Below, in pieces: positions 25,706-35,551 of a stretch of DNA of 64,000 nt (position 1 is the first letter of the stretch; each line of letters opens with the position of its first letter). Under the pieces are notes generated by a model, which ran no database searches, was not told where the DNA came from, and was given only the letters and a program-made list of their open reading frames with translations. Source of the DNA: Coprococcus_C hominis (GTDB taxonomy: Bacteria > Bacillota > Clostridia > Lachnospirales > Lachnospiraceae); the NCBI RefSeq assembly GCF_020687505.1, contig NZ_JAJEQT010000004.1. One strand, given 5' to 3'. The position numbers and the translations under genes were made by a program.

Positions 25706-27235
25706 CTACAAATAATCAATCAACGATGCTCTGACCAGATTGCTCGTAGCTGCAAGCGCTGCCTCATATACGACGTTGGCCTCCTTGAAGTTCAGCGCTG
25801 CCTCTTCTGTGCTCACATCCTCATTTTCAGACTTCAATTCCTTGAATGTGCTGTACTGCTCTGTCACGCGAGTTCTGATCATGTCAAGCTTTGTCATGCG
25901 GCTTCCGACATCGGACTGGATGGCAGATACCTGATCCATATAGCCCTGGAAGTTCGTGATATTCTTCGCAAATGTCTTCTGCATCGTCTCTTTCTTGATT
26001 GCAATTTCGACGTTGATATCTTCCAGCATGGCGTTAATCTGCTTTACCGCATCATCATTCGACACATACTGGGTATCTGTAAGCATATTCTTTAACTTCT
26101 TCTCTGTCTTTTCCGCTGCATCTAACTCCTGCAGCGTATAGATCAGATCGTTGATGTTGTTGCTCATATCATCGTTGATAATATTTTTGCCTTCCGTATT
26201 AACCTGAATACTCTGGCTGAAATTCACTTCATAATAAATCGACTGTGTCCGGTCATAGGTATCATAATCTACCGTCTTAATGCTGCCATCCGACTGCTCG
26301 GTGTACTGCGTACAGTCAAAATAATGCTCCGGGCGGAGGTCGCCTGCTTCGAATTTATTTTTCGCGTAGTCAACTACGATATCGTCTGCCTGCTTGAGTG
26401 TGTTATACACGTTCTCACCGAAGATAATCTCGCCGGTCTCCTCGATGATGTTGATTTCATCCGGTCCAACCTGATAATACGTATCTGCATCCGCCGTTGT
26501 CTTCACCGTCTGGGTAAATCCACTCAGATCGATCGTGTTACCATTTGCGTCCAGTGCTTTCAGGGAAAGTGCTGCATTGCCCTGACTATCCTTACTTGAA
26601 ATGCCCTCATATGCCAGATTCAGGCGATAGACCTGTTCCTTGTCCGGCTTTACATAGGTACTTGTGCCTGCCAGAATCCCATCTACATCTTCATTGTTCA
26701 CGCCGTTTAATACGACCGTTTTCATATCCAGATCATCCGCATTCAGATGCTGTGTGATCTTATAAGAATATTTCTTGATATCCTCTGTCTCGTTAAATGC
26801 CAGAGAACGATCCGTCTTATAGCCAGAGAAAATATAACGTCCAGCGTAGGTTGAATTTCCCTCACTGTTGATCATATCCTGCATCTCTTTTAACACATCA
26901 ATGATCGCGCTTCGGTCGGAGGTATGGAACGAATCCGTCGAGCCCTGTGTACAATAGCTCTGGATATCTTCGAGTCGTGAAGTGATGTTGTCCAGAGAGG
27001 TTGTCGTAATCTTCAGCCACGACTCTGCATCACCAATATTCTTATCCTTGTACTGTTCCAGCTGCGTTACCATCGTACGAAGCTTTAAAGCACGCACAGC
27101 AACAACCGGATCTTCGGATGCCTTTGTAATTTTCTTTCCCGTCTCCATCTGCGTTGTGCGGTTGTCCACATTTGCCATCGTCTTCTGCATATTCCGCAGA
27201 GAGTTATTGGAGATCATCTGATTTGTAATTCTCAT
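25706..27235 (-). CDS. flgL: Hook-filament junction protein FlgL (HAP3)
   Basis: 509 residues, longer than enterobacterial FlgL but usual in Clostridia. The flagellin-like N-terminus MRITNQMISNNSLRNMQKTM and KKITKASEDPVVAVRAL, and the C-terminal EEAALNFKEANVVYEAALAATSNLVRASLIDYL, identify FlgL. It forms the second junction ring between FlgK and the filament. Residues 130-380 are the variable exposed domain. It follows flgK by 24 bases with an AGGTAGGA site. Confidence 0.92.
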   Translation of the reverse strand: MRITNQMISNNSLRNMQKTMANVDNRTTQMETGKKITKASEDPVVAVRALKLRTMVTQLEQYKDKNIGDAESWLKITTTSLDNITSRLEDIQSYCTQGSTDSFHTSDRSAIIDVLKEMQDMINSEGNSTYAGRYIFSGYKTDRSLAFNETEDIKKYSYKITQHLNADDLDMKTVVLNGVNNEDVDGILAGTSTYVKPDKEQVYRLNLAYEGISSKDSQGNAALSLKALDANGNTIDLSGFTQTVKTTADADTYYQVGPDEINIIEETGEIIFGENVYNTLKQADDIVVDYAKNKFEAGDLRPEHYFDCTQYTEQSDGSIKTVDYDTYDRTQSIYYEVNFSQSIQVNTEGKNIINDDMSNNINDLIYTLQELDAAEKTEKKLKNMLTDTQYVSNDDAVKQINAMLEDINVEIAIKKETMQKTFAKNITNFQGYMDQVSAIQSDVGSRMTKLDMIRTRVTEQYSTFKELKSENEDVSTEEAALNFKEANVVYEAALAATSNLVRASLIDYL

Positions 27236-27259
27236 ATTCCTACCTCCAAGGCGTCAGCC

Positions 27260-29128
27260 TTATACACCAGTCTCGTTAATCAGTTTGTCATATACTTCAT
27301 TCAATACAGATATTACCTTAGATGCCAGCCGGTACAGTTCCTGGAACTTCGTCAGATTCGAACCTTCCTCGTTCTTATCGACACCGGAAATAGATGCTCT
27401 CTGGTTATCAATCGTGTATCGGATATCATCCTGATTTGCTGCAAATACCTCATTTTTCTTTGTATCGACCGCCATGTTCGTTGTGATTGCCTGCAGGAAA
27501 TGTGAGACATTACCCTGCTGGAACATCGATGTATCCGTCAGTCCAGCCATCATCTTTTCTAAGATGCCCCTTGCCTCTATGTTGCCCTGATCGATATCTT
27601 CCTTGTAAGACACAACAATCTTCTTCGGATTGGTCTTCCACTGCTGGTTCAGCTCCCAGTTCAGTCCGTTCAGACGGTAATAGCTGTCGTCGCCGGAAGA
27701 AATCGTTCCAGTTCCCTGCATGCTGCCCTTCAATACGAAATCGTGTCCATCCGGTGCCTGTGCGGTAAATGCATCAAGTCCCGGATTTCCATCGGCATCG
27801 GCACCCGCGCTTGTCAGGTCGTTCATGTACTTGGAGAATACACGCACCAGCTCGTTTAACTTTGCCTGATAATACGGAATACCCTTTGTCATATTTTTGA
27901 CGCCAATCTGTGCCTGACGTCCGTCGATACCTGTCGGGAAGATAGCTGTTACTTCCGCATTCTTCTCATCAATCATCGTCATATTTTTAAATGTAAAGTT
28001 ATTCAGCTTTCCGGCTGCATCATACTCGGCCGTCCAGCCGTCGTACAGATAATCTTTACCGTTCAGGGTAATTGTTCCCTCGCTTGGAATGTTCAGATCT
28101 TTCATGGCAACACTCTCTGCAAGCGATACTGTCACTTCCGGTGGATTGTCCGATACAGCAGTTGTTTTTCCGGAAAATACCTCACCATTGTTGCCGTCAC
28201 GGATGTTGAACAGACCTGCGATTCTTCCGGTTGTATTCGCCGTATTGAAGAATTCTCCCGCAGTATCATCCGCGTTCTTCCAATAAATATCAACCAGACC
28301 ATCCTGATCGTTCTGGTTCACCTTCTGCTCCCGTGGAACTATGGTCAGTTCATTGTAACCAAGCTCATCGACCAGGATTTCACCATTAATACGGATCGTC
28401 AGAGTCTTGGCATTTGCTTCGACCTGATCATTTCCCACACCATACATGATGCTTCGCTCGTCCACATCAACATTGATATATTCGGATAATGTGTCGATAC
28501 ATACGCCCCGCTTATCACGCAGGTCGTTTGCATTTCCACCCTTTAATTCGACTGTGATAATCTCCTGTGTCAACTCGTAGATCTGCTTTGCAAGCGAGTT
28601 CACTTCGCTGACTGCAAGTTCAACCTCATCGTTGATCGTCTTCTGCGTCGATTGGAAATTGCTTGCAAGCTCATTCACCATGTCTGTGAAAGAATCTGCC
28701 GTAAGCGCAAAGGAGATTCGCGTTGTATAATCGGCTGGCTTTGTCGAGAGATCCTGCATAGCATCGGACATCTCTGCCATCCATTTTGTATAGCCTGCCT
28801 CGGAAGTCATTTCGTTCATATACGTCTGTAACTGTTCGAGATTGGCATGCTGTGAATTGTACTGACTGTACTTGGAATTTGCAGACCAGTATTTCGTGTC
28901 GTAATATGCATTTCTCTGACGTTCTACGGCTGAAGCGGTAATACCGGTTCCCATCATACCATACGTCTTGTTCAGACGTAAGGCGTCCGATGCGGAAGCC
29001 TGCACGTTCTGTCTGGAATATCCTTTTGTATCCGCATTGGATATATTGTGCGCGGTTGTATTCAGCGCCGTCTGGAAATATGTCAGTCCCGAAAGACCTG
29101 TATTGAGTCCTAAAAATGTAGATGGCAT
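27260..29128 (-). CDS. flgK: Hook-associated protein FlgK (HAP1), copy 1
   Basis: 622 residues from the ATG at 29128, preceded by AAGGAG; an in-frame GTG three codons upstream is less likely. N-terminal MPSTFLGLNTGLSGLTYFQTALNTTAHNISNADTKGYSRQ is a FlgK/rod-type D0 domain, and the C-terminus SNLTKFQELYRLASKVISVLNEVYDKLI closes it. It forms the first junction ring between hook and filament. It lies directly downstream of a second FlgK-type gene (29171-30988) with which it shares architecture but only limited identity. Both genes are intact, so the junction may contain two different subunits. Confidence 0.88.
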   Translation of the reverse strand: MPSTFLGLNTGLSGLTYFQTALNTTAHNISNADTKGYSRQNVQASASDALRLNKTYGMMGTGITASAVERQRNAYYDTKYWSANSKYSQYNSQHANLEQLQTYMNEMTSEAGYTKWMAEMSDAMQDLSTKPADYTTRISFALTADSFTDMVNELASNFQSTQKTINDEVELAVSEVNSLAKQIYELTQEIITVELKGGNANDLRDKRGVCIDTLSEYINVDVDERSIMYGVGNDQVEANAKTLTIRINGEILVDELGYNELTIVPREQKVNQNDQDGLVDIYWKNADDTAGEFFNTANTTGRIAGLFNIRDGNNGEVFSGKTTAVSDNPPEVTVSLAESVAMKDLNIPSEGTITLNGKDYLYDGWTAEYDAAGKLNNFTFKNMTMIDEKNAEVTAIFPTGIDGRQAQIGVKNMTKGIPYYQAKLNELVRVFSKYMNDLTSAGADADGNPGLDAFTAQAPDGHDFVLKGSMQGTGTISSGDDSYYRLNGLNWELNQQWKTNPKKIVVSYKEDIDQGNIEARGILEKMMAGLTDTSMFQQGNVSHFLQAITTNMAVDTKKNEVFAANQDDIRYTIDNQRASISGVDKNEEGSNLTKFQELYRLASKVISVLNEVYDKLINETGV

Positions 29129-29170
29129 CGCTTCCACTCCTTCTTTGTCAATTGCGAATTATCGTTTCTT

Positions 29171-30988
29171 TTATGCACCCAGCTTCTCGATCAGATAAGC
29201 AATCATCTCGGATACGGTGTTGATGTATCGGGAGGACGCATTATATGCATGCTGGAATTTGATCATACTGGATAACTCCTCATCAGAGGATACGCCAAGC
29301 AGCTGCTGTCTCGTATTCTCGGCGTCGGACACTGCCTGCTGTCCGGTTTCCATCATGGATTTGTATGTGTAACCACGGTCCGACAGATCATCCATCATAC
29401 CGCTGTAATAATCTTTGTAATTGCACTGCACCAGAGAATTCGGGCTGACCGTTGCGAACTTATCGTTCCACCGTGCCAGCAACTCATCTGCGATCGTCTG
29501 TGCCTCCTCACCCGATACACGGGAGAGTGGAAGCAGGGACGGATTCTGTAACAGCTTCTCGTTCACCTTCAGGTTTCCGATCGTATAAAGCGAATAGAAA
29601 TCGTCCGGATTTTCTTCGTTATATACCTTGAACGTCTGTGTCGTTCCATCTGCCAGCGTCAGTGTACGCTCTGTGTACCGCTCCACGCTGTTTCGCGTAA
29701 ACAACTCGGTGCCCGGATACTCATTACCTGAACCCATGCCGATACCTGCAGTATCCTCGTCCAACACCTTTACGGTAGAACCATCTGCCAGCGTCACGGT
29801 TTTGTTCGGACACAACGTATCGTTGATCTGTGTCACCATCGCATGAATCAGCACATCAAACTGTGCCTCCAGATTCGTAATCGTGTATGGTTCCACATAC
29901 GTATTAAAATATTCCAGATCTTTTACATAATCTTTGACGTCCTGCTCGTACTGCGCCATCGCCGTCTGATAATCCGCATTGTTAGCAAAATCTTTCTCCA
30001 GCGGTTTCGTCGGCTTTGTCGGTACGTCCGTGTAGTTACTGATAAAATAACCCCGCGACATCATAAGACCATTCAGAGAACCGATATCGCTGTTACTGTC
30101 CGCGGTCGGTACCCGGTTTATATTAAACAAAGGATCGCCATCCTGCTCCCATACCGGCATCAGGAAGTCCGTCGAAGAACCTGTGAATCCGTAATTCTGC
30201 TGATATTTCTCATTCTCACACACCTTCTGTGTCGTCAGTGTGTAGGTTCTTCCAAGCGTAACCAGTGTATGTCCTTCCAGATACACCTCTACCGTACCGT
30301 CTTCGTTGTTTACAACTTCGGTATTCACAATAGAAGAAAGCTTATCAAGTGCCTGATTCCGCTTGTCCTTTAAGTCATTTGCTTTTTCCACATTTCCTGC
30401 CTCAACCGCACGGATCTGCTGGTTGAGTTCATAGATGGTAGATGCAAGATCATTGACTGTCTTGACTTGATCCTTGATCTCCGTGTTCAGATTCCGCTGA
30501 TACTCGATCAGACTGGAACGTATCGTCTGCACACGATCGATCAGGGTGAGTGCATTGGAGATAAAGGAGCTCCGCGTTACGATACTGTTCGACTCCTTCT
30601 GCAGCTCCTGCATGGATGTCCACATATCGTTTAACGTCGTGTTAAAATCCTTACCCTCTAACTCACCGAAATAATTCTCTATCTCTGAGACGGTTTCATA
30701 CTGCGCCTTGTAGTAGCTCATACGCCCGCTCTCTGTGCGGTAGGTATCATCTGCAAACTGGTCGCGCACCTGTCGGATCTGCGCCGTTACAACTCCCATA
30801 CCTACGTTATTGATATAATATGAGTCCGTTGCGACTCTGTTATATGACTGGTCTGTCAGGAGTACCTGCTGTCTGGTATAGCCCTCAGTCTGTGTATTTA
30901 TTAAATTATGTGCGGTTGCATTTAACGCATATTGACTTGTCTGAAGTCCTGTTACGCCAACGGACAACCGTCCCATCGTTCCTGCCAT
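29171..30988 (-). CDS. flgK: Hook-associated protein FlgK (HAP1), copy 2
   Basis: 605 residues. N-terminal GRLSVGVTGLQTSQYALNATAHNLINTQTEGYTRQQVLL and C-terminal SSMIKFQHAYNASSRYINTVSEMIAYLIEKLG are both classic for FlgK, and the mid-region NDLASTIYELNQQIRAVEAGN aligns with the coiled part of the family. By its ends it is the more typical of the two copies. It is first after flgN in the flgM-flgN-flgK-flgK-flgL order. Start has GGGAG. Gene duplication is the simplest origin. Confidence 0.9.
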   Translation of the reverse strand: MAGTMGRLSVGVTGLQTSQYALNATAHNLINTQTEGYTRQQVLLTDQSYNRVATDSYYINNVGMGVVTAQIRQVRDQFADDTYRTESGRMSYYKAQYETVSEIENYFGELEGKDFNTTLNDMWTSMQELQKESNSIVTRSSFISNALTLIDRVQTIRSSLIEYQRNLNTEIKDQVKTVNDLASTIYELNQQIRAVEAGNVEKANDLKDKRNQALDKLSSIVNTEVVNNEDGTVEVYLEGHTLVTLGRTYTLTTQKVCENEKYQQNYGFTGSSTDFLMPVWEQDGDPLFNINRVPTADSNSDIGSLNGLMMSRGYFISNYTDVPTKPTKPLEKDFANNADYQTAMAQYEQDVKDYVKDLEYFNTYVEPYTITNLEAQFDVLIHAMVTQINDTLCPNKTVTLADGSTVKVLDEDTAGIGMGSGNEYPGTELFTRNSVERYTERTLTLADGTTQTFKVYNEENPDDFYSLYTIGNLKVNEKLLQNPSLLPLSRVSGEEAQTIADELLARWNDKFATVSPNSLVQCNYKDYYSGMMDDLSDRGYTYKSMMETGQQAVSDAENTRQQLLGVSSDEELSSMIKFQHAYNASSRYINTVSEMIAYLIEKLGA

Positions 30989-31009
30989 ACGTTTACTCCC
31001 TTATTCCCG

Positions 31010-31537
31010 TTAATTCTGTACATCAAATCTGCCCGGTACATCGGCACCGCCTGCATATGCAGCGTTGCTCTTGAACATCTCTTTCGAATACTCTGCCGTC
31101 TCCGGCGCCCGGTTTAAATTCTGCATCAGATTGATGTTATACTCGATCATTTCAAGTGCATCCTGAATCAGATTCTGATTATGTCCGTTTACTTCCCGCA
31201 CCTTCCGTGCAAGCTTCGCCAGCTTCTCGTTGATCGCAAGCAGCGGATCATGGAATTCCGGCTGTCCTTCCAGAAATGTAACAACGTCCATCACCTTGAC
31301 ATCATCTGGTCGTTTGCCTAAGATATTCGCTACATTTGTCATTGTCTCGCGCCGTCTGTGTTCCACGCTTGCAAGCGCATCTGCCAGACGCTGCTCCTTC
31401 TCGGTTGTCTCAGACAGACGGTCAAGATTGTTCGATACAATCGCACCCGTCTTCTCCATCGACACCTGCAGAAGCTGCTCATACAATGCATACTCATCAT
31501 TCAATTCCGTAATCAGATTCTCAATTATACTTGCCAT
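31010..31537 (-). CDS. flgN: Flagellar export chaperone FlgN
   Basis: 175 residues from the ATG at 31537, preceded by AGAGGATG; the longer frame upstream runs into flgM. The protein is helical, with a start LITELNDEYALYEQLLQVSMEKTGAIVSNNLDRL typical of the FlgN Pfam family and a late NGHNQNLIQDALEMIEYNINLMQ helix. FlgN escorts FlgK and FlgL to the export gate. Position between flgM and flgK, as in Bacillus (yvyG), supports the name. Confidence 0.85.
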   Translation of the reverse strand: MASIIENLITELNDEYALYEQLLQVSMEKTGAIVSNNLDRLSETTEKEQRLADALASVEHRRRETMTNVANILGKRPDDVKVMDVVTFLEGQPEFHDPLLAINEKLAKLARKVREVNGHNQNLIQDALEMIEYNINLMQNLNRAPETAEYSKEMFKSNAAYAGGADVPGRFDVQN

Positions 31538-31550
31538 GTCGCATCCTCTT

Positions 31551-31838
31551 TTAGATATTTGTCTTGCTGTAACTGTCCAGTAATTTCTGTGCGAAATCAT
31601 CCACGCTCACATCATATGTGCCGTTGTCAATCCGGCGCTTCAGATCCTGAATCTTGGACTCTCTGACATCTGGTGTATTGCCCAGTGCTGTCTTTGCTGT
31701 CTGCATATCTTTTCCCATGCTTGAGAAAGATACCTGATCCAAAAAGCTTCCTGATCCGGTTGTTCCAGAAGTCTTCGTCTTCTTGGTGCCTGTGTTGCCA
31801 TAAATCTGACTGATCATATTATAGGTTCCTATTCTCAT
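31551..31838 (-). CDS. flgM: Anti-sigma-D factor FlgM
   Basis: 95 residues from the ATG at 31838, which has AAGGAGGGAG; a longer frame upstream would run through the promoter. N-terminal half is unstructured and polar (GTKKTKTSGTTGSG); C-terminal half has DVRESKIQDLKRRIDNGTYDVSVDDFAQKLLDSY, the FlgM sigma-binding signature. FlgM holds SigD inactive until the hook is complete and FlgM is secreted. It has its own SigD promoter at 31907-31933, giving negative feedback, and is separated from yvyF by a terminator. Confidence 0.93.
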   Translation of the reverse strand: MRIGTYNMISQIYGNTGTKKTKTSGTTGSGSFLDQVSFSSMGKDMQTAKTALGNTPDVRESKIQDLKRRIDNGTYDVSVDDFAQKLLDSYSKTNI

Positions 31839-31906
31839 TGCTTCTCCCTCCTTTTTCTTATCTTTCGCAAGCCGCAGTCTCCTGCAATTACGATTCTTCA
31901 ATATGA

Positions 31907-31933
31907 ATATCGGAAGTTTTCCCTGTATCATAA
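31907..31933 (-). promoter_or_regulatory. SigD promoter of the flgM-flgN-flgK-flgK-flgL operon
   Basis: Minus strand: TTAT (31933-31930), 16 bases, CCGATAT (31913-31907). Leader to flgM about 60 nt. A GGGTTA context precedes the -35 here as at the flagellin 1 promoter. A strong terminator for the upstream operon lies just before it. Confidence 0.7.
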
Positions 31934-31945
31934 CCCTTTTTATGT

Positions 31946-31983
31946 AAAAAAAGACACATGCACCAGCATTTGTGCATATGTCT
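31946..31983 (-). terminator. Terminator of the mreB-...-recD2-comFC-yvyF transcript
   Basis: Minus strand: arms 31972-31983 and 31952-31963 form a 12-bp stem (one U-G pair) with an 8-base loop, followed by TTTTTTT. It lies 59 bases after the yvyF stop and 12 bases before the flgM promoter. Confidence 0.9.
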
Positions 31984-32042
31984 CTTCTCTGTTTTATGTA
32001 TTTTATACAGAAGCAATCCCTGCCTGCTTTTCATCCACTGGA

Positions 32043-32438
32043 TTAGTCAAGAAATCGCATCTTACCAGCGGAACTCTTCCGAACCGCCTGCTGGCGTTCC
32101 CGCTTGTAAGCGTTTGTCATCGCATCTGCCAGTCCGCCTGCACACTCCTTACAGAATCTTCCGCTGTGGATCATCTTGCCGCAGCGCTCACATTCCAGAC
32201 CAACCAGAGAATCATCGGTAAAGGATAAACGTTCCTCGCGCACCCAGTATTTGATCTGCTTGATCGTAACATCACACGCTTCCGCTACCTGATTGATATT
32301 CTCGCGTGGATTCTCCTCGATATATTTCTTTACTTTCTGAAACTTCTCTTCCAGCTTTTCTTTACATGCAGGGCACAGCTTTTCGCCCGCAATATAATTA
32401 AATAACTTCTTACAGTTTCTGCAATTCATCAGTTCCAT
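32043..32438 (-). CDS. yvyF: Flagellar operon protein, YvyF type
   Basis: 131 residues. Two CxxC pairs near the N-terminus (NCRNCKKLF, LCPACKEKLEE) and two later (ECERCGKMIHS, FCKECAG) suggest zinc binding. Between them is a helix-turn-helix-like stretch VAEACDVTIKQIKYWVREERL. This is the TIGR03826/YvyF family found between comFC and flgM in Bacillus; the position here is the same. The function is not established; a regulator acting on flagellar genes is a common guess. Ribosome site GGGAGG. Confidence 0.85.
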   Translation of the reverse strand: MELMNCRNCKKLFNYIAGEKLCPACKEKLEEKFQKVKKYIEENPRENINQVAEACDVTIKQIKYWVREERLSFTDDSLVGLECERCGKMIHSGRFCKECAGGLADAMTNAYKRERQQAVRKSSAGKMRFLD

Positions 32439-32485
32439 GATTTGTTCCTCCCTCTATCTATTCTGACACAATCTCTATATCACTT

Positions 32486-33199
32486 TCATCTTCCGGTTCC
32501 GATTGCTACACTTGTATAATAAACATCCGGGATTCCCGCCGCATGCAGACTCTTCGTACATGCCTCGATCGTAGCCCCCGTCGTGTAAATATCATCGACC
32601 AACAATACTTTCTTATAGCTTACACTTTTTTCTATACATTGAAAAGCCTTTTTTAAATTTTGCTCGCGGTGCTCGGGGTCCAGACTTTTCTGTGGTTCCG
32701 TATTGACCACGCGTGCAAGCAGTTCCCGTTCGACCGGTATATCCAGCTTCTTTCCCAGTACATCTGCCAGAAGCTCCGCCTGATTGTAACCACGCTTCTC
32801 CAGCTTGCGCTTATGGATTGGGATCGGAATCAGCGCATCAATCCCCAGACTCTGCAATGTGAGTCCATGCCGTTTCACGATCTGTCCTGCATAGAATGCT
32901 GCATAATCACGCTGATTGTGATACTTGAACCGCGCCAGACTCTCATCAAGTGGATACTGGTATTTCATCGCCGGAAAGCCCTGTATATATGTCCGTGTAT
33001 GCCGCGTACAATCCTCACACAGCTCCGCTTCCTCATCAGTGATCTCGCACCCACACCGCATGCAAACTGGCTGTGCCGGATAATCAATCATCGGTCTGCA
33101 CTCGTCACACACCTGTCCAGCCTGTCTCCCTGTCACATCGCCACAAAGCGGACAGGTCGGCGGATATATCCAATTCACAAGTTTATTCCATACTCTCAT
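32486..33199 (-). CDS. comFC: ComFC-type phosphoribosyltransferase (competence)
   Basis: 237 residues. N-terminal zinc ribbon (PPTCPLCGD, VCDECRP, VCMRCGC, LCEDC), then a phosphoribosyltransferase domain with PIPIHKRKLEKRGYNQAELLA and the PRPP loop VLLVDDIYTTGAT. ComF proteins are needed for DNA uptake in Gram-positive and Gram-negative bacteria, probably at the single-strand DNA stage. The start overlaps the recD2 end by 17 bases with AGAGGAG inside recD2, so the two are coupled. Here recD2 occupies the place that comFA has in Bacillus. Confidence 0.92.
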   Translation of the reverse strand: MRVWNKLVNWIYPPTCPLCGDVTGRQAGQVCDECRPMIDYPAQPVCMRCGCEITDEEAELCEDCTRHTRTYIQGFPAMKYQYPLDESLARFKYHNQRDYAAFYAGQIVKRHGLTLQSLGIDALIPIPIHKRKLEKRGYNQAELLADVLGKKLDIPVERELLARVVNTEPQKSLDPEHREQNLKKAFQCIEKSVSYKKVLLVDDIYTTGATIEACTKSLHAAGIPDVYYTSVAIGTGR

Positions 33200-35531
33200 T
33201 TAACTCCTCTAACCGAAGTGCCAGCGACGTGTACCGCTTCTGCTCCTCGGAATTATCAACCATCTGGTTTACCAAATTTACATCACCGACGATAATAACC
33301 AGCTGTCTCGCACGCGTGATTGCTGTGTAAATCAGATTCCGGTTCATCAGTTTCCGGTTTCCGCCAAGCAGCGGAATGATAACTGCCGGATACTCACTAC
33401 CCTGTGATTTATGAATCGTCACGGCAAATGCATGCTCGATCTGATCCAGCTCTTTATAGTTATAAACACTCTCTCGTCCGTCGTCAAACAGGATTGTCAG
33501 CTCCTCATCGTAATCACTGATATCGGTAATCACGCCCATATCTCCGTTAAATACACCGACACCTTCATCCAGCACATAGCCTCTGCCGGTACCTGTCTTG
33601 GAAACACCGTAAATCTTCCACTCCTGCTGGTAATTATTCTTGATCTGCATGACCTTGTCGCCCTTTCGGAAGGTCACATCGCCACGCACATGCTCGGGCT
33701 TGTCCTTCGCCTTCGGATTCAGACGGTTTTGCAGCTTCTGGTTCATATTCTCCACGCCGACTTCGTATTTCCGCATCGGACACAGGATCTGGATTTCCTG
33801 CGGTGAAAATCCATAGTAATTCGGCAGATTCTTCATCGTGAGTGTCTGTACTTCCTCGATGATCTGCGATGCTGTCCGCTGTGGGATAAAGAAGAAGTCC
33901 TTGCTCTTGTTCGTCAGGATCAGATGCTCGCCACGCTGGATCTTATGCGCATTGAATACGATGTCGCTGCCATCCTCCTGCCGGAAGATCTTGTTCAGCG
34001 TCGTAACCGGGAAGCAGCCCGAATTGATAATATCCTTCAGCACATTTCCGGCACCCACGGAAGGAAGCTGGTTTACATCCCCGACGAAGATCAGTCTCGT
34101 TCCATATGGAACCGCCTGCACGAGTGAATAAAAGATATACGCATCAACCATCGACATCTCATCCACGATGATCGCATCACATTCGAGTGGATTGTCTGCA
34201 TTTCGTGAAAAATGCATGCCGTGATCGTCCTGATTTTTGCTGTCCTCATCCATCGCACCGCTGATTTCCAGCAGACGATGAATCGTCTGTGCCGGCCATC
34301 CGGTCGACTCGGTCATACGCTTCGCTGCACGCCCGGTCGGTGCACAAAGCTTGATCTCCATACCTTTCTTGGAGAAATATTTGATAATAACATTGATGAT
34401 CGTCGTTTTTCCGGTTCCGGGACCACCGGTAATAACTGCCACCCCGGCTTCGATCGCCGATTTTACAGCTGCCCGCTGCAGCTCATCCAATGTCAGTTTT
34501 TCTTCTTTTTCAATCTTCTGAATTTCTCGTTCCAGCTCGTCCTGTTCCATATCATAGCGAAGCTGCAGATCGGTAAGCAGTCTTGCAGAATTCAGCTCCA
34601 CATAATAATTCGATGCCAGATAGACGACATCTTCTTCATCGATCTGCTTGATCATGATCTTGCCTGCGATCAGCAGCTCCATCAACTGCTGTTCAAACAG
34701 GGAAACCGTCTGTTCGTACGCCGATTCCGCACTTGTCGCGTCTGCGTATTCTGCATAGCCAAGTGCTGACTGTCCATAGATGCCCTCGACATCCGTCGCC
34801 GTGTCACGCGTCAGTTCCACACAGCGACGCAGCAAAAGCTGTTTCGGCAGGTACATATGCCCTTCGCCGCCTGCCATATTCAGCACATACAGCACAGCCG
34901 ACCGCAAACGGAATTCAGAATCCTGTGCAATTCCCATGCGCTTTGCGATATCATCCGCGATCCGGAATCCGATACCGGAAATATCCTCCGCCAACTTATA
35001 TGGATTGCCGCGCAGGATATCATAAACTTTATTTCCATATGTATTGAAGATGCGAATTGCCAGATTCACCGAAATTCCATACTGTGCCAGAAAAATGGCA
35101 ACCTCCTGAAATTCCTTCTTCTCCATGTACGAAGTAGCAATCGCCTGTGCCTTTCGCTCGGAAATTCCGCTGATCTCCGCAAGACGTTCTGGTTCCTCCT
35201 CGATGATCCGAAGGGTGTCATCCTTGAATTTCTTGACGATCTTCTTCGCCAAAACGGCGCCAATGCCCTTGATGATACCAGAGCCTAAATACCGCTCGAT
35301 TCCAAGTGTATCCTTCGGCATCTGAATCTCGCAGGAGGAGAATTTGAACTGAATATCATACTGCGGATGATTCACGTATTCTCCCTCTGCAATCACATAG
35401 AGACCTTCACCGGCACCCGGCAGGGTGCCAACGAAGATCTCTTCACCTTCTTCGCCTTCCACGGACATCACACAATAGCCCGTTTCGTCGCTTTTATATA
35501 CGATTTTTTCTATGTAGCCTTCTCTAATCAT
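33183..35531 (-). CDS. recD2: RecD2 5'-3' DNA helicase
   Basis: 782 residues, standard for RecD2. N-terminal OB-like domain and helix-hairpin-helix stretch (GSGIIKGIGAVLAKKIVKKF, GISERKAQAIATSY), then helicase motif I ITGGPGTGKTTIIN (about 367), motif II IVDEMSMVD, and the C-terminal UvrD-like AFAVTIHKSQGSEYPAVIIP. RecD2 is a RecBCD-independent helicase involved in repair and fork maintenance. It is embedded between a flagellar rod gene and comFC in one operon, 20 bases from the former. No sign of disruption. Confidence 0.95.
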   Translation of the reverse strand: MIREGYIEKIVYKSDETGYCVMSVEGEEGEEIFVGTLPGAGEGLYVIAEGEYVNHPQYDIQFKFSSCEIQMPKDTLGIERYLGSGIIKGIGAVLAKKIVKKFKDDTLRIIEEEPERLAEISGISERKAQAIATSYMEKKEFQEVAIFLAQYGISVNLAIRIFNTYGNKVYDILRGNPYKLAEDISGIGFRIADDIAKRMGIAQDSEFRLRSAVLYVLNMAGGEGHMYLPKQLLLRRCVELTRDTATDVEGIYGQSALGYAEYADATSAESAYEQTVSLFEQQLMELLIAGKIMIKQIDEEDVVYLASNYYVELNSARLLTDLQLRYDMEQDELEREIQKIEKEEKLTLDELQRAAVKSAIEAGVAVITGGPGTGKTTIINVIIKYFSKKGMEIKLCAPTGRAAKRMTESTGWPAQTIHRLLEISGAMDEDSKNQDDHGMHFSRNADNPLECDAIIVDEMSMVDAYIFYSLVQAVPYGTRLIFVGDVNQLPSVGAGNVLKDIINSGCFPVTTLNKIFRQEDGSDIVFNAHKIQRGEHLILTNKSKDFFFIPQRTASQIIEEVQTLTMKNLPNYYGFSPQEIQILCPMRKYEVGVENMNQKLQNRLNPKAKDKPEHVRGDVTFRKGDKVMQIKNNYQQEWKIYGVSKTGTGRGYVLDEGVGVFNGDMGVITDISDYDEELTILFDDGRESVYNYKELDQIEHAFAVTIHKSQGSEYPAVIIPLLGGNRKLMNRNLIYTAITRARQLVIIVGDVNLVNQMVDNSEEQKRYTSLALRLEELNESME

Positions 35532-35551
35532 GTCATGATCCTATTTGTATT

